DNA of 44,868 nucleotides from Bacteroidales bacterium (GCA_017651645.1 JAGCCO010000032.1:1-44868); one strand, 5' to 3'. Numbered from the stretch's first letter, positions 31,921 to 40,144 are shown. Notes: generated by a model from the letters alone, not told the origin. A program made the numbers and translations.

Positions 31921-34523
31921 AGAAACCCATTTTTACCTTTTTCTTTACCCTCTTCCTAAGTACATTGTTCGGTCAGTCCACCGACCTCCAACATGTCATC
32001 GTGATGATGACGGAACGCTACAACGACAACCATCTAGCACAAAAGACCGCCTTTATGACCCAGGAGCAACGTCGCGACTTCGTCATTGCCGAACGCAAGG
32101 CATTTTGTCAAGCCTCACAAGCACAAGTGATTGATTTTCTAAATGGTTACAAGAACGACAATTTGGTCAGCGACCTAACATCTTTCTGGTCGTTCAACGG
32201 CTTTAGCTGCTCGGCCAGCGCAGAAGTCATTGCGCAACTTGCTGACCGAAAAGACATTGCCATGATTATCCCCGACGAGATGCGCCCGATGGTGCCCGCT
32301 AACGAAAAAGCACACCCGGCTACTGCAAAAGCCAACGCCTGGCATGTCGACAAAATCAATGCGCCTGAGGTATGGAATTATAATGGCACAGGATACACGG
32401 GCAACGGCGTCATCGTAGGCCTCATCGACACGGGCGTCAACTACAACCATATCGACATCACCAACAGTATGTGGGACGGCGGTAGCGAGTTCCCGCACCA
32501 TGGTTACGACATTTTCAACCAAGACAACGACCCCATGGATGACCAAGGTCATGGCACCCATACCGCTGGAATCATTGCTGGTCAGGGCAATGCAGGCACC
32601 CAGACAGGTGTCGCACCTGGCGCCAAAATCATGGCTATCAAGATCTTGAGCGCAGAGGGTGAAGGCGAAGCGGCACATCTTATCCAAGGTGTTGAATTCG
32701 CCTTGGAACATGGTGCCGACATTCTCAGTCTCTCGCTCAGCGATGTTGGAGCGGGTCCCTGCTATTATTACCGCGACGTCTTTGCCACCTGCCTCGACGC
32801 TGGCGTAGCTGCCGCCATAGCCTGCGGCAACGAAGGACAGACGCAATACACCTATCCCGTTCCCTTTAACATCAGCGCACCAGGCAACTGTCCTCCACCC
32901 TGGCTCCATCCCGACCAACAGATTGAAGGTGGTCTGACCTCCGTCATCAGCGTAGGAGCCACCGACTCCAATGACGAACACTGTGGCTTCTCCTCCATCG
33001 GCCCCACGACTTGGACTTCGGGACCCAATGTAGGCAGCTACAACGACTATCCCTACGAAAACGGCGATGCCACCCAACCTGGCTTGATCCGTCCCGACAT
33101 CTCGGCCCCAGGCGCCAACATCACTTCATTGAATTATCTGTCCACCAATAACTACATTGAGATGGACGGCACTTCGATGGCGACGCCCTGCGTGGCAGGT
33201 GTGCTGGCTATGCTGCTCGAAGCCAACCCCAATCTGACTCCTGCCGAATTGGATTCCATCATCGAGCTTACCTCGACACGAGTCGGTAACACCATGAAAA
33301 ACAACCGCGTGGGTGCAGGCCGTGTGGATGCCTTGGCCGCCATCAATGCCTTGTTCCACCATGGTCCCACGGGCCTTACTGCTGAATTTAATGGCGAACA
33401 AGTCGACCTCAACTGGATGGCTGCTCCCGAAGCGGTAACATACGAGGTCTATCGCGACGGCCTCCGCATCGCCAACAATCTGACGGGCACCAGCTATACT
33501 GACCACCTCAACTATGCAGGTTCCTATACCTATTATGTAATCGCCCAACTGGAAAACGACATGACTTCGTTGCCCTCCAATTATGTCACCATAACAAAGG
33601 AGATTGAGATTGAAGCCGAAGTCATCAACAACACCCGTGTGTCGCTGTCGTGGAACCTGCCTTCGGGCATTTACGATGGCTTTGAGTCGGGCGACTTCTA
33701 CCAAAATATGTGGATCAACGACGCCACCAGCCCTTGGATCGTCACCACCACCCAACCCAACAGCGGCACTTATTGCGCCAAGTCGACCAACACGGGCATG
33801 TTCAGTTCCAGCAAGTTATCGTTGGCGATCAACATCCCCACAACGAGCATCGTAAGCTATTATGCTCGCGTCAGTTGCTTCCCACTCAATGGTTGCGGTT
33901 TCCTGATTGACAATGTGCAATATGGAGAGACCTTGAAAGACGAGGTGCCATGGACACAATATACGGTGTCGTTGAGTCCCGGTAACCACCTCCTTGAATG
34001 GAAATATGTCAACCAACTCGCCGAGGGCGAATACGACAACGCTTTCTATATCGACGACATCACCGTAGGTAACGCCTTCGATATCTATCGTGCCAACTGC
34101 GATGGCAGCAACACCACGCTGATTGCCACTGGTGTCGCCGAAGCCCATTATGTGGACTACGGCTGGGACGCCCTACCCATTGGACAATACAAATATGGCA
34201 TCAGCGTCGATGGCGGGAATACCATCGCCTGGTCGGAATGTTTGGACAAGGATGTGATGGCTGTTGACGAGAATAACGTAGAGATCATGGTTTATCCTAA
34301 TCCTACAAATAATGTATTGTTTGTAGAGACGCGATTAATCGCGTCTTTTCCAGCAGAAATCGAATATTGTATCACCAACCTAACCGGTCAAATGCTATTA
34401 CATGGCAACATCACCAATGAAACCCAGCAAATTGATGTTTCAGGATTGGCCGAGGGGATGTATTTTATCAGTATCCAGTGCGATGGCTATAAAATCACAA
34501 GAAAAACCTGCATTGTGAGGTAA
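31917..34523 (+). CDS. secreted subtilisin-like serine protease with T9SS sorting domain
   Basis: 868-residue S8 family protease. Signal peptide 1-19 (TLFLSTLFGQ), a propeptide (about 20-125), then the catalytic domain with Asp171 (LIDTGVNYNH), His212 (GHGTHTAG), the oxyanion Asn305 (ACGNEG) and Ser420 (DGTSMATP). An Fn3-like module (about 484-575) and a MAM/jelly-roll-like module beginning DGFESGD (about 585-720) follow, then a type A T9SS domain (about 785-868) with VYPNPTNN and a terminal KTCIVR. A perfect palindrome interrupts this domain at 34327-34346, encoding TRLIASF. The start overlaps the DUF2851 stop (ATGA). Probably released or held at the cell surface to digest proteins. Confidence 0.93.
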   Translation: MKKPIFTFFFTLFLSTLFGQSTDLQHVIVMMTERYNDNHLAQKTAFMTQEQRRDFVIAERKAFCQASQAQVIDFLNGYKNDNLVSDLTSFWSFNGFSCSASAEVIAQLADRKDIAMIIPDEMRPMVPANEKAHPATAKANAWHVDKINAPEVWNYNGTGYTGNGVIVGLIDTGVNYNHIDITNSMWDGGSEFPHHGYDIFNQDNDPMDDQGHGTHTAGIIAGQGNAGTQTGVAPGAKIMAIKILSAEGEGEAAHLIQGVEFALEHGADILSLSLSDVGAGPCYYYRDVFATCLDAGVAAAIACGNEGQTQYTYPVPFNISAPGNCPPPWLHPDQQIEGGLTSVISVGATDSNDEHCGFSSIGPTTWTSGPNVGSYNDYPYENGDATQPGLIRPDISAPGANITSLNYLSTNNYIEMDGTSMATPCVAGVLAMLLEANPNLTPAELDSIIELTSTRVGNTMKNNRVGAGRVDALAAINALFHHGPTGLTAEFNGEQVDLNWMAAPEAVTYEVYRDGLRIANNLTGTSYTDHLNYAGSYTYYVIAQLENDMTSLPSNYVTITKEIEIEAEVINNTRVSLSWNLPSGIYDGFESGDFYQNMWINDATSPWIVTTTQPNSGTYCAKSTNTGMFSSSKLSLAINIPTTSIVSYYARVSCFPLNGCGFLIDNVQYGETLKDEVPWTQYTVSLSPGNHLLEWKYVNQLAEGEYDNAFYIDDITVGNAFDIYRANCDGSNTTLIATGVAEAHYVDYGWDALPIGQYKYGISVDGGNTIAWSECLDKDVMAVDENNVEIMVYPNPTNNVLFVETRLIASFPAEIEYCITNLTGQMLLHGNITNETQQIDVSGLAEGMYFISIQCDGYKITRKTCIVR
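34323..34346. repeat. palindromic repeat inside the subtilisin coding sequence
   Basis: Bases 34327-34346 are a perfect 20-base palindrome, AGACGCGATT and its complement, preceded by GTAG. It lies in frame (eight codons, 34323-34346) between the strands NVLFVET and EIEYCITNLTG of the sorting domain. The left arm matches the 10511-10522 hairpin arm in its first seven bases (TGTAGAG). Confidence 0.75.
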
Positions 34524-34541
34524 CAGAAACGCATTATTCTG

Positions 34542-35054
34542 CTATAATTCCAGCCGCATCACTCGGGTCGGTTTTGTCGTACCCGTCAACTTTTCGTCTA
34601 TGCAGATTTCGCCAGTGGGCACAAAGCCACATTTCTCCATCACGCGACCCGAGGCGGGGTTATCAAAGTAGTGGCTGCTGATCAAGGATTTGATGTCGGT
34701 GGTTTTGCGGATATGTTCAAGCATCAACTCAAGTGCTTCCGTGCAGATGCCTTGGTTCCAGTATGGCTTGCCCACCCAATAACCCACCAAAGGTTCGCCT
34801 TCACGTGCCGGGAGCTCGCTTTCTGACGCAGGCAGATACCCAATCGCGCCGATGGCCTCGCCTGTTGCCTTGAGTTCTATGGCCCAATTGGTGTCGTTAT
34901 GAAACACCGTGTGAATGATTTCCAAACTCTCCTCCATGCTCTTATGCGGTGGCCAACCGGCACGAGGACCCACCTCTGGGTCAGAGGCGTATTTGAAAAG
35001 CGCCGCTGCGTCATCGTCGCGCCACGGACGTAATAGGATTCTTTTTGTTTCCAT
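34542..35054 (-). CDS. GNAT family N-acetyltransferase (RimJ/RimL-like)
   Basis: 170 residues from the ATG at 35054. METKRILLRPWRDDDAAALFKYASDPEVG is the RimJ/RimL-type front. YWVGKPYWNQGICTEALELMLEHI is motif A with the acetyl-CoA loop (Q/R-x-x-G-x-C/A), and NPASGRVMEKCGFVPTG the usual C-terminal segment. The acceptor may be a protein N-terminus or a small molecule; it cannot be told. The gene follows sstT by four bases on the same strand and ends 18 bases from the convergent subtilisin gene. A longer in-frame reading overlapping sstT was rejected. Confidence 0.88.
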   Translation of the reverse strand: METKRILLRPWRDDDAAALFKYASDPEVGPRAGWPPHKSMEESLEIIHTVFHNDTNWAIELKATGEAIGAIGYLPASESELPAREGEPLVGYWVGKPYWNQGICTEALELMLEHIRKTTDIKSLISSHYFDNPASGRVMEKCGFVPTGEICIDEKLTGTTKPTRVMRLEL

Positions 35055-35058
35055 TATT

Positions 35059-36285
35059 TCATTTGTTTTGCTTTTTCTTCCGATCGTAATATTCTGCTGT
35101 AGCAGTGAAAAACACGTCGCCGCTGCTGTTGAGGGCGGTCTCCACAGAGTCCTGCACCACACCGATGATGAAACCGATGGCGACGGCTTGCATGGCCACA
35201 TCGTTACCAATGCCAAAGAACGAGCATGCCATGGGGATGAGCAGCAAGGAGCCACCTGCCACGCCCGAGGCACCGCAAGCGCCGAGGGTGGCAATGATTC
35301 CCAAAAAGACTGCTGAGGCAAAACTGACCTCCACACCCATGGTGTGTGCCACAGCAAGGGCAAAAACGGTGATAGTCACCGCAGCACCATCCATATTGAT
35401 GGTGGCACCCAAAGGAATGCTGACCGAATAGAAGTCCTCGTCAAGGTCAAGTTTTTTGCATAGTGCCATGTTGATGGGGATGTTGGCTGCTGACGAACGC
35501 GTGAAGAAAGCACTCACTCCGCTCTCTTTCAGGCAAGTGAATAAGAGCGGATAGGGGTTCTTCCGCAACATCACAAAGGAAATGAGCGGATTGAAAATCA
35601 AGGTGTTGACCAACATACAACCCACCAAAAGTAATAACAGGTGACCGTAGGTGGTAAAGACCTCAAGGCCGTTTTCAGATACGGTCGTGAAGACCAGTCC
35701 GAGGATGCCGAACGGGGCAAACTCAATTATCCACTTCACCACTTTGGAGATGACCATAGCAAAATCGTGGACCACGGCGATAGTGGCTTTATTGGCTATC
35801 TTCTTGAGGGCAATACCGATGATGATGGACCAAAACAGGATGGCGATGTAGTTGGCATTGGCGATGGCCATGATGGGGTTGGTCAGCATACCCGTCAGCA
35901 GGTTGCTGAACACCTCCGACAGCGAGCCCACAGCGCCTTCCATCTCGGGCACCTCAACCAATTGTAAAGTCACTGGGAACATGAAACTGCCCACCACTGC
36001 ACAGATAGCCGCAATGAAAGTGCTCAACATATAGACTCCAATCAAGGCGGCGAAACGATGCCCATGCCCTTTGCCTGCTTTGGCAATGGACGAGGTCACT
36101 AACACTGCAACCAACACTGGGGCAATGCCTTTCAAGGCACTGACGAACATTCTGCCCAGGATGCCGATGCCCGTCCACGAAGGTACCAACAACCCTAACA
36201 CCGCTCCGATGACCAGCCCTATAAAGATGCGCAACATCAGGCTGACGTTAGTGTATTTTTTGACAATTTGGGCGGCTTTATTCAT
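35059..36285 (-). CDS. sstT: serine/threonine:sodium symporter
   Basis: 408-residue inner-membrane carrier of the dicarboxylate/amino acid:cation symporter family, SstT type. Eight or more hydrophobic segments. The signature serine-rich loop FFTRSSAANIPINM and the sodium/substrate motif NMDGAAVTI are present, with GACGASGVAGGSLLLIP as the second re-entrant loop. It imports serine and threonine with Na+. Promoter and -33 box are clear (36309-36340). The GNAT gene follows four bases downstream, so the two form an operon. Confidence 0.93.
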   Translation of the reverse strand: MNKAAQIVKKYTNVSLMLRIFIGLVIGAVLGLLVPSWTGIGILGRMFVSALKGIAPVLVAVLVTSSIAKAGKGHGHRFAALIGVYMLSTFIAAICAVVGSFMFPVTLQLVEVPEMEGAVGSLSEVFSNLLTGMLTNPIMAIANANYIAILFWSIIIGIALKKIANKATIAVVHDFAMVISKVVKWIIEFAPFGILGLVFTTVSENGLEVFTTYGHLLLLLVGCMLVNTLIFNPLISFVMLRKNPYPLLFTCLKESGVSAFFTRSSAANIPINMALCKKLDLDEDFYSVSIPLGATINMDGAAVTITVFALAVAHTMGVEVSFASAVFLGIIATLGACGASGVAGGSLLLIPMACSFFGIGNDVAMQAVAIGFIIGVVQDSVETALNSSGDVFFTATAEYYDRKKKQNK

Positions 36286-36308
36286 GGCATGTTTTTAGAA
36301 TTGTGCTG

Positions 36309-36340
36309 CAAAAATACGGCAAATTCATGGTTTAATCAAA
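36309..36340 (-). promoter_or_regulatory. sstT promoter
   Basis: Minus-strand TTTG (36337-36340) and TATTTTTG (36309-36316) with exactly 20 bases between. The -33 box is made of the penultimate codons of the SGNH hydrolase gene, whose stop is at 36332-36334. The 26-base stretch 36308-36333 recurs at 37430-37455 with one difference. Confidence 0.75.
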
Positions 36341-37402
36341 ACCCACCAAAACTTTCATAACCGTCCCTTTCACCATTTCCTTGACAAAATACCATCCTTT
36401 AGGTAGGTTCCCAAGGTCGATATTGTTGGTTCCAGCATTCAAATGATGTCTCGACAACAAACAGCCTTGGGTGTCGAAAACTTCGATGGAGGTGGAGGCT
36501 TCCACCACTATTGTCAATAATCCTGAAGTCGGGTTGGGGTAAATCGCCATTTCAGGACTTTGCATTTTGTCATGTAAGACATTCGGTTGTGGCCGTTGCC
36601 ATTTCCACAATGAGTCGAACACCACATCATGTGCAACTGAACGGATAAGGCTCGCCGTTTTCATACCCAAACTGGCATCATAAGTGATGCTGTCGGGGTC
36701 ACGACCAAACAGCATGGTATAGAAAGCACAAGCGGCGGCATAACTGCCGGCCAAAGAAGGATGACTCTCGTCGGGCATATACAGCTCTATTTCACTATGG
36801 TGGTCGTGGAGATAGTGCCACACGCGCCCCACAGGACACACCGAGGCATCGTTGGCCTCGGCCATGTACATGTAGCGTTCATAGAGTAGGCTATCCATGC
36901 CTTCGTAAGTGCTCATCAGCGGATATATGGAGCCAAATTCGGTGTCGCCGTTCTTGCGACCCCAAGTCATAAAGAACATGGCTTCGCCATCGGGATTGAA
37001 GGCATAGACAGAGTCCACTAGTTGTGCTGCAAAAGGGAAAACCATCTCCTCCACCTGCTCGATGGGAAAGGCCGGAAGTTGGCTTTGCTCTTGCAGTACC
37101 ACGAAATCCCATCCGCCTTGGCAAATCTTGTCCATCGAAGCATTGGAGCAATGCATCTCGAAAGTGCAGCCACCAGGCGTATTGATGGCATAAATCAGCT
37201 CATCGCCCATGCTTTGAGCGATGTCGGCCACCATACTTGGCAAGTCGTTGACCTGCGTGTAACTATTGCCAGCGAAAAACACCCTTGCACTCTGTTGTGC
37301 CCATGATTGCACATAGAAAAATGCGAGTAAAACAAATAAACCACCGATTGCAAGCCGATTGTTGTGTTCTTTGGGGCTTCTGTTGAATACATAAATCTTC
37401 AT
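36332..37402 (-). CDS. SGNH/GDSL hydrolase-like protein with T9SS sorting domain
   Basis: 356 residues from the ATG at 37402. N-terminal signal/membrane segment (LAIGGLFVLLAFFYVQSWAQ), then an SGNH-type domain: FFAGNSYTQVNDLP gives the nucleophile region (Ser47), GGCTFEMHC and DFVVLQEQSQLP the Gly and Asn/Gln blocks, and YMPDESHPSLAGSYAAA the catalytic Asp-x-x-His. The C-terminal ~75 residues form a T9SS type A sorting domain: AIYPNPTSGLLTIV, GNLPKGWYFVKEM and the final VMKVLVGFD. An esterase on the cell surface is likely, but the substrate is unknown. Its promoter lies in the 3' end of the upstream gene. Confidence 0.83.
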   Translation of the reverse strand: MKIYVFNRSPKEHNNRLAIGGLFVLLAFFYVQSWAQQSARVFFAGNSYTQVNDLPSMVADIAQSMGDELIYAINTPGGCTFEMHCSNASMDKICQGGWDFVVLQEQSQLPAFPIEQVEEMVFPFAAQLVDSVYAFNPDGEAMFFMTWGRKNGDTEFGSIYPLMSTYEGMDSLLYERYMYMAEANDASVCPVGRVWHYLHDHHSEIELYMPDESHPSLAGSYAAACAFYTMLFGRDPDSITYDASLGMKTASLIRSVAHDVVFDSLWKWQRPQPNVLHDKMQSPEMAIYPNPTSGLLTIVVEASTSIEVFDTQGCLLSRHHLNAGTNNIDLGNLPKGWYFVKEMVKGTVMKVLVGFD

Positions 37403-37430
37403 GTTACTCACATCTGATCAATAATTGTGG

Positions 37431-37461
37431 CAAAAATACAGCAAATTCATGGTTTCTCCAA
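37431..37461 (-). promoter_or_regulatory. promoter of the SGNH hydrolase gene
   Basis: Minus-strand TTG (37459-37461) and TATTTTTG (37431-37438) separated by 20 bases. The -33 box is inside the last codons of the CDP-alcohol phosphatidyltransferase gene (stop at 37447). Confidence 0.68.
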
Positions 37462-37950
37462 CCCTGTCCTAATGAAATGCCCTTCCTGAACCGCCGCAAA
37501 AGTCGCAACAATAGTAATTACAATCATCGGAACAATCGATTCCAAGAACAAGGTCAACGGAACTCCTACAAAAAGCAGCACTCCTGTCACTTTATTAGCA
37601 ATGGTGTGAGGAAAAACGCATTTCTTGTACATCACCAAGGCACAGATTTGGTTGATGACCTTAATAGCTACAATCACTCCACCCCAGATCCAAAGCCATT
37701 TGGGGAATGCCAATACGGGTATCAACTTATAGCAGCAACAAGCCACAAAATCCAAATCTGCCAAACTATCCAATATGGCTCCCGTTTTGCTTTCGCAACG
37801 GAGTTTTCGAGCAAGATAGCCGTCAAGCATATCGCTCAAGCCACAGACAAAATAGATGACCCAGAAAGCATTACTCTTAATCCCGAAAAACAAAAGACAA
37901 ATAGCTCCAAAAAACCGGAGTATTGTAATGGCATTGGGCAGATTCTTCAT
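37447..37950 (-). CDS. CDP-alcohol phosphatidyltransferase family protein
   Basis: 167-residue membrane enzyme. The signature D-x2-D-G-x2-A-R-x8-G-x3-D-x3-D is complete: Asp40, Asp43, Gly44, Ala47, Arg48, Gly57, Asp61, Asp65. Four to six hydrophobic segments follow. The family links a CDP-activated lipid to an alcohol such as glycerol phosphate, inositol or serine; the acceptor is not visible, and the protein is short. The ATG at 37950 was preferred to a TTG at 37977 that lies inside the upstream gene. It begins 13 bases after the ECF operon's last gene and may be transcribed with it. Confidence 0.87.
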   Translation of the reverse strand: MKNLPNAITILRFFGAICLLFFGIKSNAFWVIYFVCGLSDMLDGYLARKLRCESKTGAILDSLADLDFVACCCYKLIPVLAFPKWLWIWGGVIVAIKVINQICALVMYKKCVFPHTIANKVTGVLLFVGVPLTLFLESIVPMIVITIVATFAAVQEGHFIRTGLEKP

Positions 37951-37963
37951 ACCATCTGAAGCA

Positions 37964-38365
37964 TTAGTTTTCGACAACCTGTCTTCGCATATTCACGATA
38001 TCCGATATGTTTCTGACAATACTGAGAAGGCCAAAACTCATCAGCAAAGAAAGGGCTGTGACAACAATGAGTCGGGAGTTCTCGGCAAGCCATCCGAAAA
38101 AGCCTGTCGAAACATGGAACGTGAAGAGCGGGACACCGGCCGGCATGAAGAAAACATACGCCATGGCGACTCCTCCGCTGATGAGTCCCACAACAAAAGC
38201 CAACACCATGGTCAGTTTGTAACGACGAATCGCCGCTTCCTGATGCTGCTTGATGTACTCCACGGCATCCAAACGCTTTTGGAGCGATGTCATAAAGGCA
38301 TTGTTGTCATCGAAATGAGGTTGCTGGGCGAGGAAAAGATCCTCTAAAGCTTTATCTTTATTCAT
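37964..38365 (-). CDS. small membrane protein downstream of ECF sigma factor (possible anti-sigma)
   Basis: 133 residues. A soluble, charged N-terminal ~48 residues (MNKDKALEDLFLAQQPHFDDN) precedes two membrane segments (about 52-74 and 97-118). Its ATG overlaps the sigma factor stop by four bases, a placement typical of anti-sigma factors, and the cytoplasmic-domain-plus-membrane plan fits. No zinc anti-sigma (HxxxCxxC) or FecR domain is seen, so the role is inference from position. Confidence 0.65.
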   Translation of the reverse strand: MNKDKALEDLFLAQQPHFDDNNAFMTSLQKRLDAVEYIKQHQEAAIRRYKLTMVLAFVVGLISGGVAMAYVFFMPAGVPLFTFHVSTGFFGWLAENSRLIVVTALSLLMSFGLLSIVRNISDIVNMRRQVVEN

Positions 38366-38838
38366 AACTTCAGTTTCTCCTTTAATTGGTCACGGCCGCG
38401 TGAAAGTTGTTTCTTTACGGCATCTTCCGATGCCTCAGTAATGGCAGCTATCTCCTTGATATTGTATCCATTGAGATAGAAGAGCGTGATAGCCGAGCGT
38501 TCCATGGGTGGAAGTGTGCGAAGGGCAAGATAGAGGTCTTGATGCTCAAAGGAAGCTTCGGCAGAAGTGTCGCTGATGAGTGTCCGTGCCTCGTCGATGC
38601 TCTCCGTCGTTCGACAACTCGCCTTGTGGTTGAGGAAAGTGTTATGGGCAATCTTGAAGAGCCACGAGCGAAACCGACCTTTCTCCTGATAACCTGCCGA
38701 TGAAAGGTAAGCCTTGACCAGCGCATCCTGGGCGATGTCGTCGGCTTCCTCTTTGTTGCCACAACAGAGGTAGAGCAAGAAACCTCGCAGTGCCTCTTGC
38801 TCACGCTCCACGTTTGCTATAAAATCTTGGCGTGTCAC
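38362..38838 (-). CDS. RNA polymerase ECF-type sigma-70 factor
   Basis: 158-residue sigma factor. Region 2 includes NKEEADDIAQDALVKAYL and KGRFRSWLFKIAHNTFLNH; region 4 holds LPPMERSAITLFYLNGYNIKEIAAI and SEDAVKKQLSRGRDQLKEKL, the DNA-binding helix-turn-helix. The start is GTG at 38838, three bases after the DUF6249 gene stop, with no in-frame Met near by. It is coupled to the membrane gene downstream. The signal it answers is unknown. Confidence 0.92.
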   Translation of the reverse strand: MTRQDFIANVEREQEALRGFLLYLCCGNKEEADDIAQDALVKAYLSSAGYQEKGRFRSWLFKIAHNTFLNHKASCRTTESIDEARTLISDTSAEASFEHQDLYLALRTLPPMERSAITLFYLNGYNIKEIAAITEASEDAVKKQLSRGRDQLKEKLKL

Positions 38839-38841
38839 GGA

Positions 38842-39294
38842 TTATTCCTGGTTGGTCAGCCTGTTTTGTTCTGCTTCAATTTCCTTGGCGAGCATCTTTT
38901 TGCCCACACCGTAATTGATAATGAAGGCTCCGCCAATGCCCAGCAGAATCACACCGAAACAGATGGGCGTAATAAACTCCTCGACCTCGGTATATGCATT
39001 TTGCGTTTTAAGGTAGATGCCTAAGGCCAACAAACCAATGCCAAGTATGGCAGTGATGCAACCCCACAACAGTTTACTGAGCAGTTTCTCCTTAAGGAGT
39101 TTCTTCTTGGGAGACATCTTTTTGAGTAGTTCTTCGACATCCAAATCGGGATTTTTCTCGATAGCTGCCATCACAATTTGTGTGCGTGCGTTGGTGTCGT
39201 TTATTTTTTCACGGACACCCATCCAGATGATTACAATGGGAAGTAAGCATCCGCAAAAGATAGGTACTAAACTGTAAATAATGTCACTTGTCAT
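38842..39294 (-). CDS. DUF6249-like membrane protein
   Basis: 150 residues with three hydrophobic segments (about 5-25, 75-95, 110-130) and a charged cytoplasmic stretch between the first two (REKINDTNARTQIVMAAIEKN and KMSPKKKLLKEKL). The pattern matches DUF6249, a Bacteroidetes family often beside ECF sigma factors. It is the first gene of the ECF operon, three bases before the sigma gene. A sensor or anti-sigma role is possible but unproven. Confidence 0.72.
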   Translation of the reverse strand: MTSDIIYSLVPIFCGCLLPIVIIWMGVREKINDTNARTQIVMAAIEKNPDLDVEELLKKMSPKKKLLKEKLLSKLLWGCITAILGIGLLALGIYLKTQNAYTEVEEFITPICFGVILLGIGGAFIINYGVGKKMLAKEIEAEQNRLTNQE

Positions 39295-39344
39295 TTTCTT
39301 TGTGTTTTTGATGTTAGACTTCTGTTTTCTGAATCAGTTCGCCC

Positions 39345-39375
39345 TTATAACAAGTCAGAAAGGCAAAAGGTGACA
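39345..39375 (-). promoter_or_regulatory. possible ECF-type promoter of the sigma operon
   Basis: Minus-strand TGTCACC (39369-39375) and TGTTATAA (39345-39352) with 16 bases between lie 50-80 bases before the DUF6249 ATG. No TAnnTTTG element occurs in this 106-base gap. The pair has the spacing of an ECF promoter and might be read by the sigma factor encoded downstream; there is only one copy to judge from. Confidence 0.3.
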
Positions 39376-39400
39376 TCGATAGCACTTTTTTTTCAAAAAT

Positions 39401-40126
39401 TCACCCAATCACAAAACTCCTTGGATAGAAATCGCTGTAGAAGCGGCCGTCCGTAGCCGTAAATTTCAACACGCAGTAGTTCGGGTCGGTCACGCCGCCA
39501 GGGTAATATTCCGTGTCACCATCGCGCCAAATCATCTCCTTGCTCTTGGCGTCAGTCAGCACCTCCATCGTGCCGCGCAACATCATACCTTTGAAGCCTT
39601 CCGTGTCGCAGAAATAGATGCTGGCCTTGGAGTTAGCCTTATAGTGTGCCACACGCAAAGAGAAGGTGTTGGTGGTGAAATAGAACACCTTGATGCCTTC
39701 GCGGACACGCGGTGAAAGCATGGCCTTGGTGCAAGGGAAGCCTTCTTCGTCGACTGAAGAGATGTAAGTGATCGGCAAAGTGTCCGCCATCTGGGCTATA
39801 AGGTCTTTGACACCCGCCAAGGCAGGGTTTTCTGGAGTGGCTTCATTGATGGTCAATTCTTTGCGCCAACGTTTCAGATGTGGGAAATACATCTTCATCT
39901 GGCCGATGTATTCTTCCTTTGTGATGGGTTGGGGCAAGCCTTTGTTGACCTCGTTCACAAACTGGGCGCAATGTTCAATCATTTCATCCATTGTGCAGTC
40001 TTGCAAGAACTTACCGTCCTTATAGCAATACATGCAATACTCTTCGTTTTTGCTTCCATCGGCATTTGTGCCGAGCACTTCATTGGTGAGCGGCATTCCG
40101 CAGCTCTGGCAAAATCTTTGTTTCAT
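39401..40126 (-). CDS. zinc-ribbon and pyridoxamine 5'-phosphate oxidase-like fusion protein
   Basis: 241 residues in two parts. Residues 1-90 form a putative zinc-ribbon region: Cys6, Cys9 in CQSCGMPL and Cys31, Cys34 in CMYCYKDG, followed by the helical MDEMIEHCAQFVNE. Residues 100-241 are a split-barrel flavin/pyridoxamine oxidase-like domain: ITYISSVDEEGFPCTKAM, VFYFTTNTFSLRVAHYK and KASIYFCDTEGFKGMML. Such proteins bind FMN, F420 or heme, or have no cofactor; the reaction is unknown. Last gene of the minus-strand cluster, 18 bases after the Cys-rich gene. Confidence 0.85.
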   Translation of the reverse strand: MKQRFCQSCGMPLTNEVLGTNADGSKNEEYCMYCYKDGKFLQDCTMDEMIEHCAQFVNEVNKGLPQPITKEEYIGQMKMYFPHLKRWRKELTINEATPENPALAGVKDLIAQMADTLPITYISSVDEEGFPCTKAMLSPRVREGIKVFYFTTNTFSLRVAHYKANSKASIYFCDTEGFKGMMLRGTMEVLTDAKSKEMIWRDGDTEYYPGGVTDPNYCVLKFTATDGRFYSDFYPRSFVIG

Positions 40127-40144
40127 ACATTCTTTATTTAATAA

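Noticed and set aside
32175..33077. Open reading frame of 300 codons antisense to the subtilisin gene
   Set aside because: Low-complexity Gly/Val/Asp translation typical of antisense frames; the sense strand carries an intact catalytic triad.
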